Counted from the stretch's first letter, positions 1-8,569 are shown. The stretch: DNA of 63,738 nucleotides from Bacteroidota bacterium (GCA_026391695.1 JAPLDP010000040.1:1-63738), one strand, 5' to 3'. Numbers and translations are program-made. Notes: a model not told the origin generated them from the letters alone.

Positions 1-43
1 ATCAGAAACAAGATGGGTATTTGGGCTTTTTGTATCTTTACTC

Positions 44-115
44 ATGGAAAAGTTTGTTTAAAAGTTTATACACCTCAAAGATAATGATTATCAATGAGAT
101 AACAAACTTTTCCAT
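44..115. terminator. Long inverted repeat with internal Fur-like palindrome
   Basis: Two perfect 15-bp arms, ATGGAAAAGTTTGTT at 44-58 and its reverse complement at 101-115, are followed by a T run, so the structure can form a terminator-like hairpin for a gene left of the window. The loop holds a second palindrome, GATAATGATTATC (80-92), whose hexamers match the Fur-box unit GATAAT/ATTATC. It lies about 85 bp before the Mrp-type ATPase gene. Terminator and operator roles are inferences. Confidence 0.5.
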
Positions 116-176
116 TTTTTTATGAATAATTCAGGTTAAAAGTAAAATAAGCAAATTAATTATTAATCTGATTAAT

Positions 177-986
177 ATGAGCAATTCTTTTGAAAAGATC
201 CCGATGGAGGGAGTGAAAAATATAATTGTTGTGGCTTCCGGTAAAGGTGGTGTAGGAAAATCGACCGTTGCAACTAACCTGTCCATAACGTTTGCCCGTA
301 AAGGATTAAAAACAGCGTTAGTCGATGCCGATATTTACGGACCTTCAATTCCTAAAATGTTTGGGATTGAGAATGCGCAACCGGGAGTAAAGTTTTCAGG
401 CGAAAAGGAAATGATGTTACCCGTTGAGAAATTTGGGGTTAAAATTATGTCTATCGGTTTTTTTGTTGCGACAAATCAGGGATTGATCTGGCGTGGTCCC
501 ATGGCAGCTAAGGCTATAACACAGCTTTTTGAAGACACGCAGTGGGGCGACATTGACTATATGATCATTGATTTTCCTCCGGGAATAGGTGACATTCAAC
601 TTACTACTGTGCAAAAGTTAAAACTCAGTGGCGCAATCATTGTTACCACACCTCAGGAAATAGCCCTGAACGATGCCCGTAAAGCTGCATCAATGTTTAC
701 CAATCCAGATTTAAAAGTGCCTATCCTTGGTATTATTGAAAACATGTCATGGTTCACGCCAAATAAACATCCCGATGAACAATATTTTATTTTTGGTAAA
801 AAGGGTGGTCAAAAAATGGCAGTAGAGTTTAATACAATGCTACTTGGACAAATTCCTTTAGTCATAGAAGTTGGCGAAGCGGCTGAAAAGGGTAAGAGTA
901 TTTTTAGTCAAAGCAATAAAACAGTTATAACTGCTTATGAAAAAGTTGCTAACCTGCTGCTTTCAGAAATAAAGGTAAAACCGTAA
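177..986 (+). CDS. Mrp/NBP35-type P-loop ATPase (Fe-S cluster carrier)
   Basis: This is a 269-residue deviant Walker A ATPase of the Mrp/ApbC/NBP35 group, cytosolic proteins that carry and deliver Fe-S clusters. The P-loop GKGGVGKST is at residues 22-30, an invariant DADIYGPS block follows at about 50, and IDFPPG (switch II) lies near 132. The N-terminal DUF59 domain of longer Mrp proteins is absent. The CxxC that normally follows the ENMS motif is also missing: here ENMSWF is followed by TPNK, so cluster binding by that motif is not possible. A ferredoxin starts 19 bp downstream, which fits an Fe-S role. Family assignment is firm; the cargo is unknown. Confidence 0.9.
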   Translation: MSNSFEKIPMEGVKNIIVVASGKGGVGKSTVATNLSITFARKGLKTALVDADIYGPSIPKMFGIENAQPGVKFSGEKEMMLPVEKFGVKIMSIGFFVATNQGLIWRGPMAAKAITQLFEDTQWGDIDYMIIDFPPGIGDIQLTTVQKLKLSGAIIVTTPQEIALNDARKAASMFTNPDLKVPILGIIENMSWFTPNKHPDEQYFIFGKKGGQKMAVEFNTMLLGQIPLVIEVGEAAEKGKSIFSQSNKTVITAYEKVANLLLSEIKVKP

Positions 987-1005
987 TAAAAATTAGAATT
1001 ATTCT

Positions 1006-1308
1006 ATGGCTAACCTTAATTTATTTCAAGTGAAAAAAATTGAAAAAGCTCAATTGCCCGTCATAGATATTTCAAAATGCACAAAGTGCGACAAGTGCTA
1101 TATTATTTGCCCGCATGGAGCAATTGTTAAAGAATCAAGTTCTGCTTGTGCAAAGTGCATTAAATATTGTATTTCAATGAAAGTGCCATGTAGTCCTGAG
1201 AGTTATATAATTTGTCACGAACAGTGTAATGCATGCGGACTATGTTTTTCTTACTGTCCTGAGCAGGCAATTTATTGGGTTACTATTTCTGAAAAAAAAG
1301 TCATATAA
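1006..1308 (+). CDS. Ferredoxin-like 4Fe-4S protein
   Basis: A 100-residue soluble protein with three cysteine groups. The first (CTKCDKCYIICP, residues 25-36) and third (CNACGLCFSYCP) are textbook 4Fe-4S binding motifs of the form CxxCxxCxxxCP. The middle group (CAKCIKYC plus a later Cys) is irregular and may bind a further cluster or metal. It sits between the Mrp-type ATPase and peptide deformylase with gaps of 19 and 3 bp, so the three are probably cotranscribed. The redox partner cannot be told from the sequence. Confidence 0.85.
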   Translation: MANLNLFQVKKIEKAQLPVIDISKCTKCDKCYIICPHGAIVKESSSACAKCIKYCISMKVPCSPESYIICHEQCNACGLCFSYCPEQAIYWVTISEKKVI

Positions 1309-1311
1309 TAT

Positions 1312-1860
1312 ATGATTCTACCTATTTTAAAATATGGTTCCCCTGTTCTCAGAAAATATTCTAAAGAATTCACTCCGAAAGACATTCCTGTGCAAATAAT
1401 TGAAAACTTATTTGAAACACTTAAAAAAGCAGGAGGTATTGGTTTGGCAGGACCACAGGTAGGAATTTTAAAAAGGGTATTTGTGATCGACACATCTCCG
1501 CTTAGTGAAAATGACATATCTATTTGCAAATATGAGAAAGCTTTTATTAATCCGGAAATTATTTGGCGAAGCAACGAAACCGGAATTAATAAAGAAGGAT
1601 GCCTTAGCATTCCCGAAATTTTTGAAGAAGTGGTACGCCCTTTAAAAATCAAGGTCAGATATCAGGATACCAAATTCAATTCTATTAAAGAAGAATTCGA
1701 TGGGTTAATAGCCCGTATATTCCAGCATGAATACGACCATCTTCAAGGGATTCTGTTTATTGATAAGATTTCTTCATTTAAAAGAATGCTTTTATCTGGC
1801 AAACTGAATGAAATCAAAAAAATGTATCAAAAAAATAAATTTAATAAAACAATTTTATGA
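1312..1860 (+). CDS. def: Peptide deformylase
   Basis: The enzyme removes the formyl group from the N-terminal methionine of new proteins. All three metal-site motifs are present: GIGLAGPQ (residues 42-49, the usual GxGLAAxQ with Gly for the second Ala), EGCLS with the metal-binding Cys, and QHEYDHL, the HExxH signature. Length (182 residues) is normal. The ATG lies 3 bp after the stop of the ferredoxin gene, so translation may be coupled. Confidence 0.93.
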   Translation: MILPILKYGSPVLRKYSKEFTPKDIPVQIIENLFETLKKAGGIGLAGPQVGILKRVFVIDTSPLSENDISICKYEKAFINPEIIWRSNETGINKEGCLSIPEIFEEVVRPLKIKVRYQDTKFNSIKEEFDGLIARIFQHEYDHLQGILFIDKISSFKRMLLSGKLNEIKKMYQKNKFNKTIL

Positions 1861-1908
1861 CCAATGAATTTGTTTATAACACTATAAAAACTTATTACAA
1901 CAAATAAC

Positions 1909-2157
1909 GGTGAAAACATTATATGAAGCACTAGAAAAAGATGTTCGTTACGTGGCAAATGCATAGACATCTGCCCCATGGAGACTATAATATTAAGGGA
2001 CGCCAAAGCCTTTGTCGAAACTGCTAATTGCAGCAATTGCAGGGTTTGTATGAGGGTTTGTCTATCTAATGCATTCATACTGGAACAAACAACATCATGG
2101 AAAACCTTATCTTTGGTTCTGTACCATCGCGCCGACTTGGCAGAAGCATTGGAGTAA
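1909..2157 (+). pseudogene. Broken second ferredoxin-like gene
   Basis: Reading from the GTG at 1909 gives an N-terminus ending at a stop near 1966; the +1 frame then reads KCIDICPMETIIL and NCSNCRVCMRVC, i.e. a second CxxCxxCxxxC motif, and ends at 2157. Joining the two frames near 1950 gives a two-motif ferredoxin of about 80 residues. The 3' end overlaps the radical SAM gene by about 60 bp. A decayed gene or a one-base sequencing error near 1950 would both explain it. Confidence 0.55.
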
Positions 2158-3041
2158 ACAACATCCCCCACAAGGTATGTTCTTACTCGTGTGCTTACTG
2201 CCAGATTGGTAAAGCAAAAAAAATGCAGGTTAAACGAGAGGATTTCTACCATCCTGACATAATTGTTAAACAGATAGAACATAAATTCAACAATCTTGAC
2301 ACGAAAGATTTACCAGACTATATCACTATTGTTCCTGATGGTGAACCAACCCTGGATGTACATTTGGGTGAACTTATCGTAAAACTTAAAACTTTCGGGT
2401 TCCCGGTAGCCGTCATTACAAACAGTTCACTCATAGACTGTAAGGACGTTCAGGCTGAGTTGATGAATGCCGATTATATTTCGATTAAAGTGGATACGGT
2501 TAACCATTCCTCATGGAAAAGAATCAATAAGCCCCACAGAATGTTAAATCTCGAGTCAATTCTAAAGGCTATTCAGGTCTTTTCAAAGGTCTATACAGGA
2601 AAGTTGGTTACTGAAACCATGCTGATAAAAGACGTAAACGATACTGAAGAAGAATTGGTAAAGCTTACACAATACCTGCAATACACAAAACCCGATTTAG
2701 CCTATATCGCAACCCCTACACGCCCGACAGCATTTAAAAATATTCTTCCTGCCGATGAGGCAACCATTGCCTTTGCATATAAAATTTTTACCTCGCACTC
2801 TATTTCTACTGAACTTCTCAATGGATATGAAGGGAATGCCTTTGCTTCATCGGGTAATTTCACCAATGACATTTTAAGCATAACAGCCGTTCATCCCATG
2901 CGAAGGGATGCTGTTTTGGAGTTAATGGCCAAATCCAACGCAACGGAAGAAAGATTAAACATACTGATTGATAATGGCTTAATTAAAAAAATCAATTTTA
3001 ACAATCAGGTTTATTATTTACGGAATTTTAGGTTTGCTTAA
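2097..3041 (+). CDS. Radical SAM protein
   Basis: A 314-residue radical SAM protein. The cluster-binding CxxxCxxC is at C28, C32 and C35 (VCSYSCAYCQIG), and a later PDGEPTLD block resembles the SAM-binding GGEP motif. The start PSRRLGRSIGVN is typical of the MoaA-related group of uncharacterised radical SAM proteins found in anaerobes beside ferredoxins and Mrp-type ATPases. The C-terminal ~60 residues look like a small winged-helix domain. Substrate unknown. The start is set by the first ATG, which overlaps the broken ferredoxin. Confidence 0.85.
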   Translation: MENLIFGSVPSRRLGRSIGVNNIPHKVCSYSCAYCQIGKAKKMQVKREDFYHPDIIVKQIEHKFNNLDTKDLPDYITIVPDGEPTLDVHLGELIVKLKTFGFPVAVITNSSLIDCKDVQAELMNADYISIKVDTVNHSSWKRINKPHRMLNLESILKAIQVFSKVYTGKLVTETMLIKDVNDTEEELVKLTQYLQYTKPDLAYIATPTRPTAFKNILPADEATIAFAYKIFTSHSISTELLNGYEGNAFASSGNFTNDILSITAVHPMRRDAVLELMAKSNATEERLNILIDNGLIKKINFNNQVYYLRNFRFA

Positions 3042-3218
3042 AAAATATCTACAATTTTATTTTAACATCAAATAATAATGAGAGGTTTTATACACAAAGA
3101 AGGTCATTAATAATAGTATTTGTATTATTTATATACCCGGTATTTTGGTTGGCTGTGCTTGAAGTTTCACAAATGCAGCCGAACTTTGCAAAGTAAAAAA
3201 GACAATTGCAAATCCACC

Positions 3219-3226
3219 TAAATTTG
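3219..3226 (+). promoter_or_regulatory. -7 promoter element for feoAB
   Basis: TAAATTTG matches the Bacteroidetes -7 consensus TAnnTTTG and ends 25 bp before the feoA start codon. No strong -33 element is visible. Confidence 0.5.
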
Positions 3227-3251
3227 AAATAACAACATCAATAAAATTTAT

Positions 3252-3491
3252 ATGAAATTAACGAAATTGAAAGAAGGAGAAAAATGTAAGGTTGTTGATA
3301 TTCAAGGTGGTTGTGGTATGTTAAAAAGATTAGATGCATTGGGAATAAGAATAGGTAAAGAAATTACTAAAATCAACTCGCAATTTTTACGGGGTCCTGT
3401 AATTGTCCAAGTTGGTAATACTCATGTTGCTGTTGGTTATGGGATTGCAGAAAGAATTATTGTAGAAACAATTTCACAACAGAAGAAGTAA
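3252..3491 (+). CDS. feoA: FeoA, ferrous iron transport accessory protein
   Basis: A 79-residue SH3-like FeoA domain protein, a small cytosolic partner of the FeoB iron channel. The pattern LKEGEKCKVVDIQGGCGMLKRL then LGIRIGKE is characteristic of the family. feoB follows after 17 bp, the usual order. Confidence 0.92.
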   Translation: MKLTKLKEGEKCKVVDIQGGCGMLKRLDALGIRIGKEITKINSQFLRGPVIVQVGNTHVAVGYGIAERIIVETISQQKK

Positions 3492-3508
3492 ATAGGAATA
3501 AGAATTTT

Positions 3509-5212
3509 ATGAAGAAAATACTGCTGATTGGAAATCCAAATGTTGGGAAAAGTGTAATTTTCTCCCGTCTGACAGGTATAAATGTTATTACCTCAAATTA
3601 CCCTGGTTCAACAGTTGATTTTACTAAAGGATATTTGTCAATAGGTAAAGAAAAATTTGAAATTATTGATATTCCAGGAACTTATACCCTTGAGCCAACT
3701 TCAAAAGCAGAAGAAGTTGCAGTTAAGATGCTTAATGAAGGTGGTGATTTTATAATAAATGTTGTTGATGCAACAAATTTAGAAAGGAACTTAAATCTTA
3801 CTCTGCAATTATTAAAACAAAACATTCCAGTCATTATTGCACTAAATTTTTGGGACGAAACAAAACATCTTGGGATTTATATTGATGTAACTGAATTTGA
3901 AAAAAAATTAAATATTCCTGTTATTCCTACTTGTGCTTTAACAGGGGAAGGTATAAAAGAAATAATAAATAGATTACCTGAAACAAAATCAAAGACCTAT
4001 GAGTATGAAGAAGAGGAAAAATGGCATGAAATAGGCAATATTGTTACTCAGGTACAAAAATTATCTCATAGACATCATACTTTTCTTGACAGATTAGAAG
4101 AAATATCCATCAGGCCATTGACAGGTATCCCATTTGCTTTAATGATTCTCTTTGTAACTTTAATAGCAGTCAGATTTATTGGCGAGGGACTGATAAATTA
4201 TGTACTTACCCCATTATTTAACAATTTTTACTATCCGGCAATTGTTAATGTAGTAAATACAATTTTACCATTCGATTTTTTACAACATCTGCTTCTTGGG
4301 ACAACACCTAAAGTAATGGAATCATTCGGTTTATTGACAACCGGCATATATATTCCCTTGGTTGTAGTTTTACCGTACATGATTGCATTTTATTTTATTT
4401 TAAGTTTATTGGAAGATATTGGATATTTGCCACGGTTAGCAGTTTTATTAGATTTTTTACTTCATAAAATAGGTCTTCACGGATATGCCTCTATACCGGT
4501 AATTCTCGGACTTGGTTGTAAAGTGCCCGCAATGCTTTCTACCCGTATTTTAGAAACTACCAAAGAAAAAATAATTGCTACCGTTTTAGTTCTTATGATT
4601 GCGCCATGCATGCCACAAACCGCTTTGATATTAAGTTTAATTGCACCACATGGTATTAAATATATTATACTGATATTTTCAATATTTTTTTTAATTGCCG
4701 TATTAAATAGTTTTATTCTTAATAAGCTCATTAAAGGTGAGGCTCCTGAGTTGTTTGTTGAAATACCACCATATCGTATTCCATATATACCTATGGTACT
4801 AAAAAAAATGTGGATAAGGGTAAAGGCTTTTATTATGGAAGCTGTGCCTTTAATAATTGTCGGTGTATTCATTATCGGGATTCTAAATATTTTAGGTGTA
4901 ACAAATTTTCTTGCCAACCTTTTTGGTCAGCCAATAACAAGTATTTTAGGGCTCCCAAAAGAAACAATTTCTGTAATGATTTTAGGATTTTTAAGAAAAG
5001 ATGTTTCTATTGCCTTACTTGCACTGTTTAATTTAAATATTAAACAACTCATAATTGCTTCTGTATTTATGGTATTGTATCTTCCCTGCATAGCAACATT
5101 TTTTACTTTGACAAAAGAGTTGGGAATTAAAAATGCGTTAAAAATTGTGTTAATCATGTTGTTTACTGCAATTGTTATTGGTGCATTACTTAACATTATA
5201 TTTACTTTTTAA
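3509..5212 (+). CDS. feoB: FeoB, ferrous iron transporter
   Basis: An inner-membrane Fe(II) transporter with an N-terminal GTPase domain. G1 is GNPNVGKS (residues 8-15), G3 is DIPGTY, and G4 is read as NFWDE in place of the usual NxxD. From about residue 205 there are two Gate (nucleoside-recognition) blocks with GLGCKVPA and FLRKDVSI, each with the conserved Cys or charged pair near the pore. At 567 residues it is shorter than the enterobacterial protein (about 770) and lacks an extra C-terminal extension, as in many anaerobes. It is cotranscribed with feoA. Confidence 0.94.
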   Translation: MKKILLIGNPNVGKSVIFSRLTGINVITSNYPGSTVDFTKGYLSIGKEKFEIIDIPGTYTLEPTSKAEEVAVKMLNEGGDFIINVVDATNLERNLNLTLQLLKQNIPVIIALNFWDETKHLGIYIDVTEFEKKLNIPVIPTCALTGEGIKEIINRLPETKSKTYEYEEEEKWHEIGNIVTQVQKLSHRHHTFLDRLEEISIRPLTGIPFALMILFVTLIAVRFIGEGLINYVLTPLFNNFYYPAIVNVVNTILPFDFLQHLLLGTTPKVMESFGLLTTGIYIPLVVVLPYMIAFYFILSLLEDIGYLPRLAVLLDFLLHKIGLHGYASIPVILGLGCKVPAMLSTRILETTKEKIIATVLVLMIAPCMPQTALILSLIAPHGIKYIILIFSIFFLIAVLNSFILNKLIKGEAPELFVEIPPYRIPYIPMVLKKMWIRVKAFIMEAVPLIIVGVFIIGILNILGVTNFLANLFGQPITSILGLPKETISVMILGFLRKDVSIALLALFNLNIKQLIIASVFMVLYLPCIATFFTLTKELGIKNALKIVLIMLFTAIVIGALLNIIFTF

Positions 5213-5325
5213 TAAATTGAACAGGCGTTTTAATCATTGGTGGCAGTGCAGTTTGTATGGTAGCTGGTGTCAAGAGTCGAAATAGAAGTCTGATCAGTTT
5301 TTGGTCTTTACCATCCGGAATATTA

Positions 5326-6003
5326 TCACCCGTTTTCGCTGATCATTACCAAAGATTTCTTGTTTGTAATTTCTATTCTTTTTCCTGTGATGCAGATTAT
5401 TCCGTCTTTATTAAATTCGGTTAATACACGGCTCACACTCTCCCGGCTTGCGTCGACGAGGTTTCCTATCTCTGCCTGGGTAAGAGGCAGGGTAAATGTA
5501 TCTGATTCATAAATATAGTCTGCAAATTCTAATAACACATCTGCAATGTTTCCCCGGATTTGCTTTTGAGTACGGTTGGCACACTTGTGAAAAATGGCAA
5601 GTTCATTTCTGCAAAGCTCAAGCATAATCTCATATGCAAAATGCGCGTTTTTTCCCAATAACAACCGGAAGGCATTGATATCGATAAAACATACCTCAGC
5701 ATTATCAATTACAGTAACTGAATATTGATTGATTTTATCCCCAAATGTTGTTGGCAGGCCTAAATAACAAGGCGCTTTAACCAACCGGGTTATTTGTTCA
5801 TAATAAGGTCCTGTTATATGAATTTTAGCGATCCCTTTTCGTAAGTAAACAACATTCGAGGATAATATGCCTTGCTTAATCAAGGAATCACCTTTAATGA
5901 ATTTGACCAGTGCACAATTATGAGAAAGCTTTTCAAGATCCTCTTCATTTAATGTTGAAACAGCATTCGATTTAACAGCACATTTCAGGCATTCGTTTTT
6001 CAT
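5326..6003 (-). CDS. Crp/Fnr-family transcription regulator
   Basis: A 225-residue regulator with an N-terminal cyclic-nucleotide-binding-like beta-roll (about 25-140) and a C-terminal Crp-type winged helix with the recognition segment LTQAEIGNLVDASRESVSRVL cut near residue 175-195. Two N-terminal cysteines (C5 and C8 in the start NECLKC) and others could sense redox or hold a cluster, but an Fnr-type four-Cys set is not evident. It is divergent from the DsrE/TusA/Hdr operon, and a perfect CRP-like palindrome lies between them, so control of itself and that operon is likely (inference). Confidence 0.85.
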   Translation of the reverse strand: MKNECLKCAVKSNAVSTLNEEDLEKLSHNCALVKFIKGDSLIKQGILSSNVVYLRKGIAKIHITGPYYEQITRLVKAPCYLGLPTTFGDKINQYSVTVIDNAEVCFIDINAFRLLLGKNAHFAYEIMLELCRNELAIFHKCANRTQKQIRGNIADVLLEFADYIYESDTFTLPLTQAEIGNLVDASRESVSRVLTEFNKDGIICITGKRIEITNKKSLVMISENG

Positions 6004-6007
6004 ATTG

Positions 6008-6036
6008 CAAAGTTACAAAATGTGAGGTATCTCACA
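6008..6036 (-). promoter_or_regulatory. -7 element and CRP-like palindrome before the Crp/Fnr gene
   Basis: On the minus strand TAACTTTG (6015-6008) matches TAnnTTTG and ends only 4 bp before the regulator ATG, predicting a leaderless or nearly leaderless mRNA. Immediately upstream, TGTGAGGTATCTCACA (6021-6036) is a perfect inverted repeat, TGTGAG-N4-CTCACA, identical in layout to CRP/FNR-type sites. Its place between -7 and -33 suggests autorepression. Confidence 0.65.
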
Positions 6037-6142
6037 AAAAAAATTAATTAGCCTCACGCGATAGGTTGTTGAACATAAAGAAGTATTGAGTCTATTTGTA
6101 AAAGTGTTATAATTAATGTCAAATAACTAAAAATCAAATCTT

Positions 6143-6568
6143 ATGGAAACAAAAAAATTATGTATTGCGCTATATACAGGTAGCGTCGATAAATTAACTG
6201 CTGCAGGAGTTATCCTGAGCGGTGCTGCGGCAGATGATATGAAAGTCGACATCTATGTATTATTACAAGGTGCCCGTGCTTTTAGAAAAGATGTCGGGGA
6301 TAACCCTGACAAACTTCAAATGGCCGAAAATCCTGATATGAAAGAGGAATTTTTACAATCTTTAAAAAACCTCAAAGTGAAAACATGGGTTGAATTTTTT
6401 AAAGAAGCCAAAGCCATTACAGATGTAAAGATTCATATCTGCGGTCTTGCCGGAAAGGTCTGGGGTGCTGACAAACTGGACGACTTTATTGACTTGGCCG
6501 ATGATATTTGTGGAATTGGAGCCTATATTACCGCTGCACAGGAGGCAGATGTTAACTTATTTATTTAA
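6143..6568 (+). CDS. DsrE-family sulfur-carrier-like protein
   Basis: A 141-residue DsrE/DsrF-like protein. The start LCIALYTGSVDKLTAAGVILSG cut at this point and the following VDIYVLLQGARAF are typical of the DsrE2-like branch that passes sulfane sulfur to TusA. Two cysteines (HICGLAG near 100 and DDICGIGAY near 124) are candidate persulfide sites. It is first in an operon with TusA-like, MvhD-like and Hdr-like genes. Being soluble, it lacks the membrane segments some DsrE2 proteins have. Sulfur transfer is inferred from the family and context. Confidence 0.8.
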   Translation: METKKLCIALYTGSVDKLTAAGVILSGAAADDMKVDIYVLLQGARAFRKDVGDNPDKLQMAENPDMKEEFLQSLKNLKVKTWVEFFKEAKAITDVKIHICGLAGKVWGADKLDDFIDLADDICGIGAYITAAQEADVNLFI

Positions 6569-6596
6569 CATTCAAAAACCTTTAAAATCTAAAATT

Positions 6597-6848
6597 ATGA
6601 CAACCGAAGAATTAAAAAAATTGCAACTAACAAAAACTGTTGATGCCAGAGGAACAGCCTGCCCGGGACCATTATTGGAAGCAAAAAAAGCCATTGTCAC
6701 AATTAAACCAGGCGATATCCTGGAAATTTTATCTGCCGATGAAGGAACGAAAGTAGATGTTCCAAAATGGTGTACCAAGCAAGGCCATGAGTATCTTGGT
6801 ACCATTGAAGAAAGTGGTTATTTTAAAATTTACATGAAGAAAAAATAG
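6597..6848 (+). CDS. TusA-family sulfurtransferase
   Basis: An 83-residue SirA/TusA-fold protein with the signature DARGTACPGPLLEAKKAI; the active CPxP cysteine is C22. A second cysteine sits in KWCTKQGH. The start ATG at 6597 is chosen over longer in-frame options because it gives the normal TusA length and lies just after the DsrE-like gene (28 bp gap). TusA proteins carry sulfane sulfur as a cysteine persulfide. Placement between the DsrE-like protein and Hdr-like subunits is like the sulfur-oxidation and sulfate-reduction clusters in which these relay sulfur. Confidence 0.9.
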   Translation: MTTEELKKLQLTKTVDARGTACPGPLLEAKKAIVTIKPGDILEILSADEGTKVDVPKWCTKQGHEYLGTIEESGYFKIYMKKK

Positions 6849-6857
6849 AATTTCAAT

Positions 6858-7265
6858 ATGGATGGGGTTTATAAAAAAAATGCTAAAATCCTGGTGTTTT
6901 CTACTGAGAAAATATCTGATCCTGCCATTGACATGGCGGGATTACTTAAGTTGCATTACCCTCCAACAGTTTATACTTTGTCCATTCCTTGTTCAAGTGG
7001 CATAAAACCGAGATGGATTTTATATGCTTATGAAAAGGGGTTCGATGGAGTTTTTATTGCTGCCGATGGCAGTGATTGTCCTTATGGGGAATCATGTACA
7101 GAAAAAACCGGGAAAATGGTGAGTTACACCCAGCAACTAATGAAAGAAAGGCAGATCGAACCTGCCCGGTTGCGGATGGCTGCAATTTGTTCGGTGTGCA
7201 GCGAATCGTTTGTTAAGCAGATGAAAAGTTTTAATGAATATTTGTTAAAAAATTCATTTACGTAA
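6858..7265 (+). CDS. MvhD/FlpD-like iron-sulfur electron-transfer subunit
   Basis: A 135-residue protein of the methyl-viologen-reducing hydrogenase delta family. The motif IPCSSGIKPRWILYAY followed by GSDCPYGESCTEKTGK holds the conserved cysteines that bind a 2Fe-2S cluster, with one more pair (CSVCSE) near the end. In Qmo complexes this domain is fused to the C-terminus of QmoB; here it is a separate gene, 2 bp before the first HdrA-like gene. It likely hands electrons to or from the HdrA-like flavoproteins. Confidence 0.85.
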   Translation: MDGVYKKNAKILVFSTEKISDPAIDMAGLLKLHYPPTVYTLSIPCSSGIKPRWILYAYEKGFDGVFIAADGSDCPYGESCTEKTGKMVSYTQQLMKERQIEPARLRMAAICSVCSESFVKQMKSFNEYLLKNSFT

Positions 7266-7267
7266 TT

Positions 7268-8569
7268 ATGCAGGGACGAATTAATCATGCCTCGTTTGAT
7301 ACGCTTATTATTGGAGGTGGTATTGCTGGATGTGAAGCAGCGTTAAATTTAGCCAACAATGAATTTAAAGTATTGTTAGTCGAAAAAGATTTGTCCATTG
7401 GCGGAAAAATGATTTTGCTAAGCAAGGTATTTCCTACGCTGGATTGTTCCGCATGTATTACGACCCCTAAAGTGTCCGAAGTTTCCAGGCATCCGGGTAT
7501 AATGCTTTTCACGGGGAGTGAAGTAAAAAAAATTGTAAGAATAGCTTATAATAATTTCGATGCAACCGTTGTTAAAAACCCCCGTTATGTGATTGCGGAA
7601 GATTGTACGGGTTGTCAGTTATGCGAAGAGGCGTGTCCGGTAATTGTTCGTGACCAATATCAGATGGACCTTGTCGGCCGGAAAGCAGCATACATACCGT
7701 TTATCATTGCCAGCCCCAGAATCGCAGCCATTGATATTGAGAATTGTACACTCTGCGGCGCTTGCGAAAAGGTATGTCCGACCAATTGTATTGATTTCAC
7801 ACAAGAACCCGAAGAATATCAGGTTACAGTTAAAACAGTTGTTCTTGCCACAGGTTTTAAACTATTCGATCCACTAATGATGCCTCGTTATGGTTATGGG
7901 CTGTATAAAAATGTGATTACCTCTATGCAGATGGAAAGGCAGTTGGCGCCAACACGCCCGTTTAACACTATTTTGAGACCCGGCGACGGAAAAGTACCCG
8001 ATAAAATTGCCTATGTGCTTTGCACCGGATCAAGGGACGCCACGGTGGAAAACCCGATTTGCTCGCAGATATGCTGCATGTATTCTATCAAACAGGCACA
8101 ATTGCTCATGGGCGCATTGCCAATGGCGGATGTGACTATTTATTACATCAACATCAGATCGTTTGGGAAAGGGTTTGAGGAGTTTTATGAACAAGCCAAG
8201 GGAATGGGGGTGAATTTTATAAAAGGCAAAATCGGTCGTATTTCTGAAAAAGAAAACGGAAACATGATGCTTCGTTACGAAGATATCAATAAGGGAATCG
8301 TGAAGGAATCTGAACATGATATGGTCGTGTTATCGGTCGGGGTCCTTGCCAATCAGGATACTGCAACATTTTTTTCGAATGATGAATTAAAACTTGATCC
8401 GTTCAAGTTTGTTTATCAGGTTGATTCTTTTGCAAGTCCAGCCAGGACAAGCATCGATGGGGTTTTTGTCGCAGGAACAGCTTCCGGCCCGATGGATATT
8501 CCTGATTCCATTCTTTCAGCAGGTGCTGCATCTTCCGAGGCAATTGGTTATTTAATCCAGAAACAATGA
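7268..8569 (+). CDS. HdrA/QmoA-like FAD iron-sulfur flavoprotein
   Basis: A 433-residue flavoprotein. The dinucleotide motif GGGIAGCEAALNLA near residue 17 binds FAD, followed by the HdrA block with FPTLDCSACITTPK. Two 4Fe-4S motifs follow: CTGCQLCEEACP (about 119) and CTLCGACEKVCP (about 162). Size and layout resemble QmoA, a short HdrA-like subunit that passes electrons between a soluble partner and the membrane QmoC. The 3' end overlaps the next gene by 4 bp (ATGA), so they are translationally coupled. Confidence 0.87.
   Translation: MQGRINHASFDTLIIGGGIAGCEAALNLANNEFKVLLVEKDLSIGGKMILLSKVFPTLDCSACITTPKVSEVSRHPGIMLFTGSEVKKIVRIAYNNFDATVVKNPRYVIAEDCTGCQLCEEACPVIVRDQYQMDLVGRKAAYIPFIIASPRIAAIDIENCTLCGACEKVCPTNCIDFTQEPEEYQVTVKTVVLATGFKLFDPLMMPRYGYGLYKNVITSMQMERQLAPTRPFNTILRPGDGKVPDKIAYVLCTGSRDATVENPICSQICCMYSIKQAQLLMGALPMADVTIYYINIRSFGKGFEEFYEQAKGMGVNFIKGKIGRISEKENGNMMLRYEDINKGIVKESEHDMVVLSVGVLANQDTATFFSNDELKLDPFKFVYQVDSFASPARTSIDGVFVAGTASGPMDIPDSILSAGAASSEAIGYLIQKQ

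Noticed and set aside
1827-2282. 151-codon minus-strand ORF across the gap before the radical SAM gene
   Set aside because: It overlaps the radical SAM start and the ferredoxin motifs on the plus strand, and its residues show no family.
5213-5325. Short open stretch after feoB reading GVLIIGGSAVCMVAGVKSRN
   Set aside because: It looks membrane-like but has no start codon after the preceding stop and runs into the regulator gene in the other direction; too short to call.
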